Origin: Varibaculum cambriense
GTDB taxonomy: Bacteria; Actinomycetota; Actinomycetes; Actinomycetales; Actinomycetaceae
Assembly: GCF_022133705.1 (NCBI RefSeq)
Contig: NZ_JAKNHJ010000001.1
Coordinates: 1 to 64,000 of the forward strand
Direction: 5' to 3'
Length of the DNA stretch: 64,000 nt
The notes beneath the pieces were generated by a model. The model had not been told where the DNA came from. It ran no database searches and saw only the letters and a list, made by a program, of their open reading frames with translations. Positions 42,638 through 50,768 of the stretch are shown here, in pieces. The position numbers were made by a program, and so were the translations under genes. Positions within the stretch are counted from its first letter, which is position 1. Every line of letters begins with the position of its first letter.

Positions 42638-45600
42638 ATGAGTAAGACAACTGCCCCCTTTGAACTCGCGGGCGGAGATGACCTGTCCTCAAGTAAGGAC
42701 TCTCATACGCTCAAACTGGGCATCGATATCGGTTCCACCACGGTAAAAGCGGTGCTACTTGCGGGGCGGCAAGTAATCTTTTCCGACTATCGCCGCCACC
42801 ACGCGGATGTGCGCGGGGAACTGGCCGGCTTGCTGCGCGATATTAACGCCGCTCACCCGGGAATCAGCGTAAAAGCCGCGGTTACCGGTTCCGGGGGGCT
42901 ATCGGTTGCCGGAGCCATGAAAGTACCTTTCGTGCAAGAAGTTATTGCCGGTACCAAAGCGGTGGGCGATACTCACCCGCAAACCGATGTGATTATCGAA
43001 CTGGGTGGGGAAGACGCCAAGATTACCTATCTGCATCCCACTCCGGAGCAGCGCATGAACGGTACCTGTGCGGGAGGCACCGGGGCTTTTATCGACCAGA
43101 TGGCCACCTTGCTACACACCGACGCCTCCGGTCTAGACAAACTGGCCGCGCGCGCCAATCAGCTTTACCCGATTGCCTCGCGTTGCGGGGTGTTCGCGAA
43201 AACCGACCTGCAGCCCCTGCTTAACGAGGGTGCGGCGCATGAAGATCTCGCGGCCTCGATCTTTACCGCGGTCGCCACCCAAACCATTGCGGGACTGGCC
43301 TGTGGACGCCCGATTCGCGGAAACGTCATGTTCCTGGGCGGGCCGCTGCACTTCCTCCCTAATCTGCGCAAAGCTTATGAGGAGCTGCTCCCCAAAGCCG
43401 ATAGTTTCTTCACCCCCGAACATGCCGAACTTTACGTGGCCTTAGGGGCAGCCTTAAGCGCTGATAAAGGGGATTCGCGAAGTCTAGAGCAGTTAATAAG
43501 CGACCTGACCACCGGGAAAATTGACACTGATTCCAAGCGGATGCGCCCGCTATTTGCGAATGAAGAAGAACTCGCGGAATTCCGTGACCGCCACGACAAG
43601 GAAGTAATCCCGCAACTACCATTATCCCAGGCGCGGGGACGCTGCTTCCTGGGGGTAGATTCCGGATCTACCACGATTAAAGCAGTCGTGATTGACCAGG
43701 ATAAACGGATCGTGTTCACTCACTATGCTTCTAACGAGGGTGACCCGGTTTCCGCGGCAGTCGAGATTGTGCGGCGTATCCGCACTGAACTTCCCGAGGG
43801 CGCCTATATTGGGCGCGCCTGCTCTACCGGCTACGGGGAGGGGCTGGTGAAAACCGCCCTCAACTTAGAGCAAGGGGAAGTAGAAACTATGGCGCATTTC
43901 CGCGCCGCTGAAGACCTGCTGCCCGGGGTGTCTTCGGTGATTGATATCGGCGGGCAAGATATGAAATATCTGAAGATTCGCGCTGGAGCCGTGGATTCTA
44001 TCTCGGTGAACGAGGCTTGTTCGTCTGGTTGTGGATCTTTCTTGCAGACCTTTGCGGCCACTATGGGAACCAGTGTGCAAAGCTTTGCTGCGGACGCGGT
44101 AGCTGCCAAAGCGCCGGTGGATTTGGGGACGCGCTGCACCGTGTTTATGAACTCTTCGGTCAAGCAGGCACAAAAAGAGGGCGCGAGCCCGAAAGATATT
44201 GCGGCTGGGCTGTCTTATTCGGTGGTGCGTAACGCCCTCTATAAAGTTATTAAACTCAAAACCCCGGAAGAACTGGGGGAAAAGGTAGTTGTTCAGGGGG
44301 GAACTTTCCTTAACGATGCAGTCCTGCGGGCTTTCGAGCTGCTCACTAAGCGGGAAGTGGTGCGCCCTAATATTGCCGGTTTGATGGGCGCCTATGGGGC
44401 GGCATTGATTGCGAAACAAGGTGATGACGGCCAGGGTGAATCCACTTTGGCCACCCTAGAGGATTTGGAGAAATTCCAGGTAGAGACTACCCGCAAGACC
44501 TGTAGGCTGTGTCAAAACCACTGCCAGATGACTATTTCTACTTTCTCTAATGGGGAGCGGCACGTGTCGGGGAACCGCTGTGAACGCGGTGCCTCTTTAG
44601 AAAAAGTTCCGAAGAAGTCCGCGCTGCCGAACCTGTTTGATTGGAAATATAAGCGGATTTTCGGGTATCGCCGCCTGACCGAAAAGAAAGCATTCCGCGG
44701 GGATATCGGGATTCCCCGGGTACTGAATATGTACGAAAACTATCCGCTGTGGTTCACCATGCTCACCAAGCTGGGCTTTAGGGTGATGGTGTCGGGACGC
44801 TCCAATCATGACCTGTTCGAGACGGGGATGGAGTCGATTCCCTCCGAAAATATTTGTTACCCCGCGAAACTGGTGCATGGGCATATCGAGTCCCTAATTA
44901 AGAAAGGGATAAAAACTATTTTTTATCCCTCGGTGATTTATGAACAACAGCTGGTGGAAGGGACCGATAACTGTTACAACTGCCCGGTGGTGGGTACCTA
45001 TCCCGAGGTTATTCGCAACAATATGGAGTCGGTGCAAGATAGCGACGTCCGCCTGATCAGCCCCTTCTTGAACCTGGGGAATCGAGAGTTCCTTCCCAAG
45101 CGAATCGCGGAAGTATTCGCTGATTGGAACGTGACGGAAGCGGAAGCGAAAGCCGCCCTGGATGCGGCCTGGGAAGAAGATGCCGCCGTCAAGGCAGAGA
45201 TTCGGGAGAAAGGCCGCGAAGCTTTAGCGTGGATTCGCGAAAACGGGGTGCGCGGGATTGTGCTGGCCGGACGTCCCTATCACCTGGATCCGGAGGTTAA
45301 CCACGGGATTCCGGAGTTGATTATCGGATTAGGAATGGCGGTATTTACCGAAGATTCGGTGCTCGATGGCCGCCTGGAGCGACCCTTGCGGGTGCGTGAC
45401 CAGTGGGCTTACCACTCGCGCCTCTACGAGGCCGCCGCCCGGGTGGGCGACGAACCCGATCTGGAACTGGTGCAGCTAAACTCTTTTGGTTGCGGAGTAG
45501 ATGCAATCACCGCTGACCAGGTACAAGAGATTTTGGAAGGACGCGGCGACGTCCACACTGTCCTCAAGATTGACGAGGTCTCGAACCTGGGAGCCGCCCG

Positions 45601-47215
45601 GATTCGTCTGCGCTCCCTAGATGCGGCCACCAGGGAGCGGGAAAGCTCCACGGTGCTTACCTATCCCAGTGCCGATCGAATCGGTGACCCCGATGCGGCG
45701 CCCAGAGAGTCAGAGGAAGCGGCAGTTCCTACTCGCATAGATCCGGCAGCCGAAGCTGCGGAGGAAGAAGCCCGCCTGGCGAAAGCCGGTCACTTGCAGG
45801 TGCGCTCGCAGTTCACCGAGCAGATGCGCAAAGATGGTTGGGAGATTCTGGTTCCCCAAATGGCGCCGATCCAGTTCCGTCTGGCGCAGCCGGTGGTGCG
45901 GCGTGCCGGTTTGAATGTACGTTTGCTGGAACATACTTCCCGCGAATCAATGGAAACTGGCCTCAAGTTCGTAAACAACGATTCTTGTTATCCCGCGATT
46001 GTGGTGATCGGGCAGCTGATAGAGGAGTTTACTTCCGGGCGCGCTCACCCAGATAAAACTGCGGTCGCGATTTCGCAGACCGGAGGAATGTGCCGGGCAA
46101 CTAACTATGCATCCTTGCTGCGTAAAGGGTTGCGGGATGCCGGGTATCCGCAGGTGCCGGTGATTGCGGCCTCGGTACAAGGGATCGAGGAAAATCCGGG
46201 ATTCCAGCTGTCTTGGGCGGAAATCCACCGGATTTTGCAAGCTATCTGTTTAGGTGACATGCTGCAGACCATGCTTTTGCGCATTCGCCCCTACGAGCTG
46301 GTGAAAGGCTCCGCTATGGAGCTTTATCGGCGCTGGGATCAGATTATCCAGGAATGGTTTGCGGCTGGAAAATACTCGGCGACTTGGGGCGGGCGTCTCA
46401 GCTATTCCCGCTTGATTAAGGAATGTGTCAAAGAGTTTGACGCATTGGCGTTGAACGATGAACCGCGCCGTCCCCGGGTTGGTTTGGTGGGAGAAATCCT
46501 GGTGAAGTTCCACCCGGACGCAAATAATCACGCGGTGAGGGTGATTGAGGAAGAAGGCTGCGAAGCGGAGCTGCCTACCTTGATTCAGTTCTTCCATTAT
46601 TCTTTGGCCAGCGGAAACTTTGAGCGGAATGAAATGGGGCATTCCCGTAAACAGAAGTTAGCGATGGATGCGGGGCTGTGGGCCTTAGAGCGCTACGAGG
46701 ACGCGATTCGCCGGGCTTTTGAAAAGACTAACGGCAAGTTCGAGATGCACCGGAGAATCAAAGACATGGCGGCGCGTTCTGTCGATATTGCAGGCATGGG
46801 TAATCAGGCTGGTGAAGGCTGGTATTTGACCGCAGAAATGGTGGACATGATTGAGCATGGCTGCCCCAACATTATTTGCGCCCAGCCTTTTGGCTGCCTG
46901 CCGAACCATGTGATTGGCAAGGGTATGTTCCGGGCGTTGCGTAACCGTTATCCGCAGGCCAATGTGGTGGCGGTCGATTATGATCCGGGTGCTTCGGAAG
47001 TTAATCAGCTGAACCGGATCAAGTTGATGATTGCGACCGCTCTGCGCGGCGAGGAAGTTGCTGATGATTTTGAGGATCTGCCCGAGGGTGCGAGCGGAGG
47101 CGGCTGCGGATGCGCGTCCTCGTGTGGAAGCGGAGTGCAGTGGAATTCTGAGGTTCAAGTCAGCCCTGCCGGTAGGCGTTCCCTGCCGATTACCCCGGTG
47201 AGCGCCGCACGCTAA
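42638..47215 (+). CDS. Giant 2-hydroxyacyl-CoA dehydratase activase-type protein
   Basis: A 1525-aa protein combining two ASKHA-type activator domains and a dehydratase-like C-terminus. Activator 1 (about 20-290) has LGIDIGSTTVKAVLL and NGTCAGGTGAFIDQMA. Activator 2 (about 330-590) has FLGVDSGSTTIKAVVID and EACSSGCGSFLQTFA. A cysteine cluster KTCRLCQNHCQM lies near 625, a likely [4Fe-4S] site. It is followed by a DUF2229 region (about 690-960) and a dehydratase D-like region to the end, with GCPNIICAQPFGCLPNHV near 1408. The tail GGGCGCASSCGSG carries more cysteines. Such activases use ATP to inject electrons. ATG with GGGAG at 42628; a GTG at 42581 is possible. Confidence 0.8.
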   Translation: MSKTTAPFELAGGDDLSSSKDSHTLKLGIDIGSTTVKAVLLAGRQVIFSDYRRHHADVRGELAGLLRDINAAHPGISVKAAVTGSGGLSVAGAMKVPFVQEVIAGTKAVGDTHPQTDVIIELGGEDAKITYLHPTPEQRMNGTCAGGTGAFIDQMATLLHTDASGLDKLAARANQLYPIASRCGVFAKTDLQPLLNEGAAHEDLAASIFTAVATQTIAGLACGRPIRGNVMFLGGPLHFLPNLRKAYEELLPKADSFFTPEHAELYVALGAALSADKGDSRSLEQLISDLTTGKIDTDSKRMRPLFANEEELAEFRDRHDKEVIPQLPLSQARGRCFLGVDSGSTTIKAVVIDQDKRIVFTHYASNEGDPVSAAVEIVRRIRTELPEGAYIGRACSTGYGEGLVKTALNLEQGEVETMAHFRAAEDLLPGVSSVIDIGGQDMKYLKIRAGAVDSISVNEACSSGCGSFLQTFAATMGTSVQSFAADAVAAKAPVDLGTRCTVFMNSSVKQAQKEGASPKDIAAGLSYSVVRNALYKVIKLKTPEELGEKVVVQGGTFLNDAVLRAFELLTKREVVRPNIAGLMGAYGAALIAKQGDDGQGESTLATLEDLEKFQVETTRKTCRLCQNHCQMTISTFSNGERHVSGNRCERGASLEKVPKKSALPNLFDWKYKRIFGYRRLTEKKAFRGDIGIPRVLNMYENYPLWFTMLTKLGFRVMVSGRSNHDLFETGMESIPSENICYPAKLVHGHIESLIKKGIKTIFYPSVIYEQQLVEGTDNCYNCPVVGTYPEVIRNNMESVQDSDVRLISPFLNLGNREFLPKRIAEVFADWNVTEAEAKAALDAAWEEDAAVKAEIREKGREALAWIRENGVRGIVLAGRPYHLDPEVNHGIPELIIGLGMAVFTEDSVLDGRLERPLRVRDQWAYHSRLYEAAARVGDEPDLELVQLNSFGCGVDAITADQVQEILEGRGDVHTVLKIDEVSNLGAARIRLRSLDAATRERESSTVLTYPSADRIGDPDAAPRESEEAAVPTRIDPAAEAAEEEARLAKAGHLQVRSQFTEQMRKDGWEILVPQMAPIQFRLAQPVVRRAGLNVRLLEHTSRESMETGLKFVNNDSCYPAIVVIGQLIEEFTSGRAHPDKTAVAISQTGGMCRATNYASLLRKGLRDAGYPQVPVIAASVQGIEENPGFQLSWAEIHRILQAICLGDMLQTMLLRIRPYELVKGSAMELYRRWDQIIQEWFAAGKYSATWGGRLSYSRLIKECVKEFDALALNDEPRRPRVGLVGEILVKFHPDANNHAVRVIEEEGCEAELPTLIQFFHYSLASGNFERNEMGHSRKQKLAMDAGLWALERYEDAIRRAFEKTNGKFEMHRRIKDMAARSVDIAGMGNQAGEGWYLTAEMVDMIEHGCPNIICAQPFGCLPNHVIGKGMFRALRNRYPQANVVAVDYDPGASEVNQLNRIKLMIATALRGEEVADDFEDLPEGASGGGCGCASSCGSGVQWNSEVQVSPAGRRSLPITPVSAAR

Positions 47216-47287
47216 GACTGGTGAATTACTAGCCGAGGACACCCCGTTGTGACCCCGGTAATACCGATATTAACCCTTATGTCAGCA

Positions 47288-47328
47288 GCGCGCAGGGGAG
47301 TGTCCAGCTTTTTCTGCGCGCATTTTAT
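47288..47328 (+). terminator. Terminator after the activase gene
   Basis: GCGCGCAG (47288-47295) pairs with CTGCGCGC (47314-47321), followed by ATTTTATT. An outer GGACAC...GTGTCC pairing (about 47238-47306) could form an alternative fold. Confidence 0.6.
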
Positions 47329-47590
47329 TCCTGGGAGGTAGGGGAAGTCTCGACTTCAAAAAGTTCCAGGAGGGCGCGGAAAGTATCTTGCCCGTCTAAG
47401 CAGGTATCAAGTAGGAATCCTGGTTGCGCTTCGTATTCTTTTAAGCCGCGGTAGTAATAGTACTTTTTACAATCTTCAATAATAAAAGGCACTAGATTGT
47501 GTTTTAGGCATTCCTTAAAGGCAATCAACCGTCCTACGCGCCCATTTCCATCCTGAAAAGGGTGGAATTCCAGGCGCGCTCTGTAAATTT
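47325..47590 (-). pseudogene. 5'-truncated Fic-domain gene
   Basis: On the minus strand the sequence encodes YRARLEFHPFQDGNGRVGR and continues for about 70 residues to a stop at 47325. HPFQDGNGRVGR is the intact Fic AMPylation motif HPFx(D/E)GNGRxGR. Immediately upstream, at about 47593-47595, the frame meets a stop codon and everything N-terminal of the motif, including any start, is gone. A TTG at 47528 could start a fragment but would lack the motif. It lies at the left edge of the island next to a strong inverted repeat, and has only general motif similarity to the intact Fic gene at 49079. Confidence 0.8.
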
Positions 47591-47629
47591 ATTATTGAAA
47601 CTTCCGCAGGCGCGTATGCCTAAGACCCG

Positions 47630-47677
47630 AAAATCTTTACTTCTCACGGCAAGAAAACAGCAAAAAGTAAAGATTTT
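47630..47677. repeat. 13-bp inverted repeat at the island edge
   Basis: AAAATCTTTACTT (47630-47642) pairs perfectly with AAGTAAAGATTTT (47665-47677) over a 22-nt loop. A further GTAAAGAT copy follows at about 47691. It separates the Fic remnant from the toxin gene and resembles the end structure left by a mobile element or a bidirectional terminator. No transposase is present. Confidence 0.6.
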
Positions 47678-47734
47678 AAGGGAGTAAGGTAAAGATACGA
47701 GTGAGTTTCTGGATGTTTCAAATCAGAATCAGCG

Positions 47735-48040
47735 CTATAGTTCCTTTCCCTGGAACAGCTGCCTATGAGAACCTATGCGAATGAACCTGATGGTCTGGTT
47801 TTTTCGTAGCTGGTGATAGACCACTACCACGTCGAACACGCCTTCCTGTAAATGTAAACCCCAATAGCCGGTGTAAGTTCCCCTTGGGTTGGTTAGCTGA
47901 TGAGGATTGTAGGTAGGCGGTATCTCCCCGATTTCCTCAACAGTGTAGATTAGCTCGCGTATTTCGTCTTTGATGTGGGGCTGATGGCGAACTATCTGCT
48001 TAAAGTCAGTTTGGAACTGGCGGTCAAAAATGATTTTCAT
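47735..48040 (-). CDS. YafQ/RelE-family mRNA interferase toxin
   Basis: A 101-aa RelE-superfamily toxin of the YafQ group, which cleaves mRNA on the ribosome. The family layout is clear: an N-terminal helix QFQTDFKQIVRHQPHIKDEI, the LTNPRGTYTGYWGLHLQEGVFDVVVVYHQL sheet core (51-80), and the final RFIRIGSHRQLF, where the terminal His and Phe provide active-site residues. It overlaps the antitoxin stop by 4 nt, so it is made by coupled translation. Confidence 0.87.
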   Translation of the reverse strand: MKIIFDRQFQTDFKQIVRHQPHIKDEIRELIYTVEEIGEIPPTYNPHQLTNPRGTYTGYWGLHLQEGVFDVVVVYHQLRKNQTIRFIRIGSHRQLFQGKEL

Positions 48041-48336
48041 GCTAGGGAGTCCAGAAAATCTGCCGCCTGGTTTGCGTCCTCAAAAACTGCTCCATCTTCC
48101 GGATCTTTACCTTCGATAACTCTTTGCGTGTGTGCCAGGGCGTGAGCTGTCTGTGCATTGGGAGTGTAGGTGAGGGCGGGACGGATCGGTAACGCCTGCT
48201 CTCGCACCGCTTGCTTTAAGAACATATTGAGTGCGGTTGTCATATCAAGCCCAAGGTCATCGAAAAGCTTCTCGGCAGACCGCTTGGTTTTTAGGTCTGT
48301 TCGGAAGTTAATTCTGGTGGCTGTGGAAGTATTCAT
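48037..48336 (-). CDS. RelB/DinJ-family antitoxin
   Basis: A ~99-aa antitoxin. The N-terminal ribbon-helix-helix has ATRINFRTDLKTKRSAEKLFDDLGLDMTTALNMFLKQ, typical of DinJ/RelB, and the C-terminus (HALAHTQRVIEGKDPEDGAVF, then ADFLDSL) wraps the toxin. ATG at 48336 is preferred to the ATG at 48345 because AGGATG lies 6-7 nt upstream. It precedes the toxin, with a 4-nt overlap. Part of its 3' end is echoed in the Fic gene at 49079. Confidence 0.85.
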   Translation of the reverse strand: MNTSTATRINFRTDLKTKRSAEKLFDDLGLDMTTALNMFLKQAVREQALPIRPALTYTPNAQTAHALAHTQRVIEGKDPEDGAVFEDANQAADFLDSLA

Positions 48337-48345
48337 GCCAATCAT

Positions 48346-48400
48346 CCTATAGTCCGATAGAAGTACCTTGTACTTATATTGTACTCCGAATGCTGCGGTT
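48346..48400 (-). promoter_or_regulatory. relB-like operator/promoter
   Basis: Three GTAC sites at 48363, 48370 and 48381 flank TACAAT and TATAAG on the minus strand. A CTAT/ATAG repeat lies at 48347-48360. Evenly spaced short half-sites before a ribbon-helix-helix antitoxin fit autorepression by the RelB-YafQ complex. Confidence 0.4.
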
Positions 48401-48454
48401 AGTTAATACCTAGGCGTACTTGAGTTCGTGATTCCCCTCAGATGGCTTAGGTGG

Positions 48455-48460
48455 TACAGT
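48455..48460 (+). promoter_or_regulatory. -10 box of vapB (leaderless)
   Basis: TACAGT, 6 nt before the ATG at 48467. It decides the start: the in-frame codons further up (from 48428) lie upstream of the promoter. Confidence 0.45.
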
Positions 48461-48466
48461 CATAGC

Positions 48467-48709
48467 ATGAGTACCACGTATGCCGCTGCTGTGGGAGATC
48501 GCGGGCGTTTAGTGATCCCTTCGGCGCTACGCCACAGCCAAAAGTGGGAACAGGGCACCCAGCTATTGATGTTAGATACCCCAAACGGGGTTATCACCAT
48601 GACCCAAAAGCAAGCTAAGCAGCTAATAAAGAAACAAATTGGGGCAGGCAGCCTGGTGGAGGAACTGCTGACGGAGCGTCGCAACGCCGCTCAGAAAGAA
48701 TCTCTCTAA
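48467..48709 (+). CDS. vapB: AbrB/VapB-type antitoxin
   Basis: An 80-aa antitoxin. The swapped-hairpin AbrB fold is visible at the N-terminus: VGDRGRLVIPSALRHSQKWEQGTQLLML (about 9-36). The helical C-terminus would block the toxin. The stop overlaps the toxin start by one base (TAATG), the usual coupled vapBC arrangement. Confidence 0.83.
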   Translation: MSTTYAAAVGDRGRLVIPSALRHSQKWEQGTQLLMLDTPNGVITMTQKQAKQLIKKQIGAGSLVEELLTERRNAAQKESL

Positions 48710-49071
48710 TGTTTGTTTTAGATGCTTCCGCTCTCTTGGCTTTCTTGCAAGAGGAACCCGGCTGGCAGCGGGTAGAGCAGGCTCTGGGGCAAGGCGTGGT
48801 CGGCGCGGCTAACTGGTCTGAGGTTACCCAAAAACTACTCGCTCGTGGGGTTGATAATTCCCTGGCTACTAATTTGTTGTTTTCCTATGGTTTGAAAGTG
48901 GAAAGCGTAAGCGAATCTGACGCAGTCGCGGCAGCGAAACTATGGTACCCCGGGACGAACCTCTCCTTAGGTGATCGGCTCTGCCTCGCCCTCGGAAAAC
49001 GTTTAAATGCCACCGTCTTGACCGCCGACAAAGCCTGGGGTGAGGGCGCAGGGATCGAGCAAATCCGCTAG
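48709..49071 (+). CDS. vapC: PIN-domain VapC toxin
   Basis: A 120-aa PIN ribonuclease. The four acidic residues for the Mg2+ site are present: D5 (VLDASAL), E38 (WSEV), D93 (SLGDRLCLAL) and D111 (LTADKAW). The length is typical. Stop codon TAG at 49069-49071 lies inside a direct repeat that continues into the end of the convergent fic gene. Confidence 0.87.
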   Translation: MFVLDASALLAFLQEEPGWQRVEQALGQGVVGAANWSEVTQKLLARGVDNSLATNLLFSYGLKVESVSESDAVAAAKLWYPGTNLSLGDRLCLALGKRLNATVLTADKAWGEGAGIEQIR

Positions 49072-49093
49072 CTGCCCCTCAGCTAGCTGCCCC
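49068..49093. repeat. 11-bp direct repeat at the vapC/fic junction
   Basis: CTAGCTGCCCC at 49068-49078 and 49083-49093, separated by TCAG. It contains the vapC stop codon and the fic stop codon lies at its spacer. It reads like a recombination scar or small duplication. Confidence 0.6.
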
Positions 49094-50422
49094 ATCTTCG
49101 GGATCTTTACCTGCGATAACTCTTTGCGCATGAGTCAGGGCGCGAGCTGTCAAAGCGTTAGGTACCGCGCGGCGCGGGGCAGAGGCCAGGGTATCCCACT
49201 GGGTAGAGGCAAGGCGGCGTTCGCTGCCGCTGATCAGGTCAAACAAATCTGGTTGCCACCAGCCGCGTTGCCCACGCCCGATACTAAGCGGCGCCACTAT
49301 TCCCGCCGCAACTAAATCTTTAGCAGCGTTCTCGATAGCGGGGCGAGAAACCTTTAAGGCTTGAGCGGCAGAAGCGATAGTGAACATCGGCAGGTTGGGC
49401 AGTTGCTCCCGCAAACGGTTAGCGGCCGCATCAATGCGCAGGGCCCGGTGGTGCTCACGGAGGTACCAGGCATCCAGGCGCGCCTTCCAATCGGCTTGCA
49501 ACTGTTCAACTTGGTTCTTAAGACTTTCGGAAATGGTGAGCGCAATCTGGCAAGCATCCAAGAATACTTTGATCCACCGATTCACCGCTGATATTGCCTG
49601 GTCGCTGCGGGGGGAGGCGAGGTGGCGGTAGGAGGAAAGCGCGTCCTCATAAAGGTCAGTTCTGGTAGCGAGCGCCAAAGATAGCGGCAGGGTAGCCCCC
49701 TGGGTGAGGCCGCGGCGAGTTAAAACAATATGGATCAGCGCCCGCCCGATACGGCCGTTGCCATCGGGGAAGGGATGGATGGATTCGAACTGCGCGTGCA
49801 CCAGCGCCGCCTGTAGCAGCGGGCCGTGCTCCGCCCCATTTAAATACTTGACCAGGTCATTTAATAAGACATCGAGGTGTTCGGGCGAGGGCGGGATATA
49901 GCTGGCAGCTAGGGGATGGTAGGAGCTGCCCCCTAGCCAGTTTTGGCCGCTGCGGATCCCTTGCCAAGTTTCCTCGTGGATTAGCTTCTCCTGCAAATCC
50001 ACAATGTCCGCAAGTGAAACCGTCTCGGCGTTAGCTAATTTGCTGGTTGCGTCCTCTAATATCTGGATATTGCGGATGACGTCCCCGGCGGTGCTGCGCG
50101 GATCGGTGCCGCTTTTTTCTTTCAGCTCGGCACGAGCCAGTTCGCGCGGAGCAACCTGTAATCCCTCGATATTGCTGGAGGCGATAGCTTCACCGCGCAG
50201 GATTAGTCGTGCCAAAGACTCCATCCCTAGTTGTGAGATTAGTGGGGAAAACGCCAGGATTTTCCGCTCCAAAAGGGCAGCGGCAGCCGAGTTTTCTTCG
50301 GTAATCACAATATTTTCCGCCAGCAGGTCAGGGACGTAGGAGCGGTAATCGCCGCTGCGCCGGCCTTCCCGAGAAAACGCAGACGAATTCGCTTCCCAAT
50401 GCCGTTTTTCGTAATGCCCCAT
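49079..50422 (-). CDS. Fic-domain AMPylase, class II
   Basis: A 447-aa Fic protein. A Fic_N region (about 25-150) contains the inhibitory motif SSNIEG (S/T-x3-E-G), which places it in class II with its own inhibitor helix. The active site is HPFPDGNGRIGRALIHIV near 228-245 (HPFx[D/E]GNGRxGR). A winged-helix-like segment (about 335-395) follows. It transfers AMP to target hydroxyls; targets unknown. The ATG at 50422 has GGGAGG 7 nt upstream. The last ~26 residues (from PNALTARALTHAQRVIAGKD) match the RelB antitoxin tail. Confidence 0.88.
   Translation of the reverse strand: MGHYEKRHWEANSSAFSREGRRSGDYRSYVPDLLAENIVITEENSAAAALLERKILAFSPLISQLGMESLARLILRGEAIASSNIEGLQVAPRELARAELKEKSGTDPRSTAGDVIRNIQILEDATSKLANAETVSLADIVDLQEKLIHEETWQGIRSGQNWLGGSSYHPLAASYIPPSPEHLDVLLNDLVKYLNGAEHGPLLQAALVHAQFESIHPFPDGNGRIGRALIHIVLTRRGLTQGATLPLSLALATRTDLYEDALSSYRHLASPRSDQAISAVNRWIKVFLDACQIALTISESLKNQVEQLQADWKARLDAWYLREHHRALRIDAAANRLREQLPNLPMFTIASAAQALKVSRPAIENAAKDLVAAGIVAPLSIGRGQRGWWQPDLFDLISGSERRLASTQWDTLASAPRRAVPNALTARALTHAQRVIAGKDPEDGAAS
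49088..49150. repeat. relB-like DNA at the 3' end of fic
   Basis: 52 of 60 bases in 49091-49150 match 48091-48150, the 3' part of the relB-like antitoxin, in the same orientation and frame. Both encode a THAQRVIAGKDPEDGA/HTQRVIEGKDPEDGA peptide. The fic gene has therefore acquired its C-terminus from an antitoxin gene copy. Confidence 0.85.
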
Positions 50423-50558
50423 GTGTTCGCCTCCCCGGGATTTAGTCTTCCGCCACCATTGCAGCGGCGCTGCCGTCATTGCCGTTGTTTCCGATATCTC
50501 CGGTATCGGCGGTATCGGGGTAAGTCTTACTCTATTTTCGCACTTAAAACGAGGTAAT

Positions 50559-50678
50559 TGCAAGGATAAGACTTATCCTTGCAAAAGTGAGGGGCGGGTG
50601 AAAGGATAAATGCTATCCTTACAAAACTTGGGGGCGGTTGTAAGCGTAAGCCGTAGCTTTTCACCGCGAGGGCGGATT
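50559..50678. repeat. Three 40-bp tandem units with palindromic cores (operator array)
   Basis: Unit 1 (50559-50598) contains a perfect 13-bp palindrome, arms TTGCAAGGATAAG and CTTATCCTTGCAA around one A (50558-50584). Unit 2 (50599-50638) has AAGGATA/TATCCTT around AATGC. Unit 3 (50639-50678) keeps TGTAAG and CTTTTCA. Each unit then ends in a GGGGCGG-like G-rich block. Spacing is exactly 40 bp, about four helical turns, so a dimeric repressor could bind each unit on the same face. Confidence 0.85.
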
Positions 50679-50756
50679 TGGGGGTAACCGAACTAGGGGT
50701 AACCGAGGATGCCAACCGATTTCGGAACCTTCGGTAAAGCCTCTGTGAGCTCGCGC

Positions 50757-50762
50757 TAGACT
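50757..50762 (+). promoter_or_regulatory. -10 box of the acyltransferase gene (leaderless)
   Basis: TAGACT, 6 nt before the ATG at 50769, downstream of the operator array. Confidence 0.5.
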
Positions 50763-50768
50763 TTAGCC

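Larger units (their letters stand above)
50423..50768. other. Regulatory intergenic region between fic and the acyltransferase
   Basis: 346 bp between divergent genes. It contains the three 40-bp tandem units (50559-50678), a small GGGGTAACCGA direct repeat (about 50681-50710, 15-bp spacing) and the acyltransferase -10 box. A TAAGTCTTA palindrome lies at about 50521-50529. No gene is seen. Confidence 0.7.

Noticed and set aside
49079-50422. SoFic defence system
   Set aside because: The gene is a class II Fic enzyme, but nothing in the sequence separates SoFic from other Fic proteins, so no defence name is given.
50423-50563. 47-codon upstream extension of the fic gene
   Set aside because: The start would be a TTG inside the operator palindrome; the ATG at 50422 has GGGAGG at proper spacing.
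50559-50678. CRISPR array
   Set aside because: Only three units, degenerate, with no unique spacers of regular size and no cas genes.
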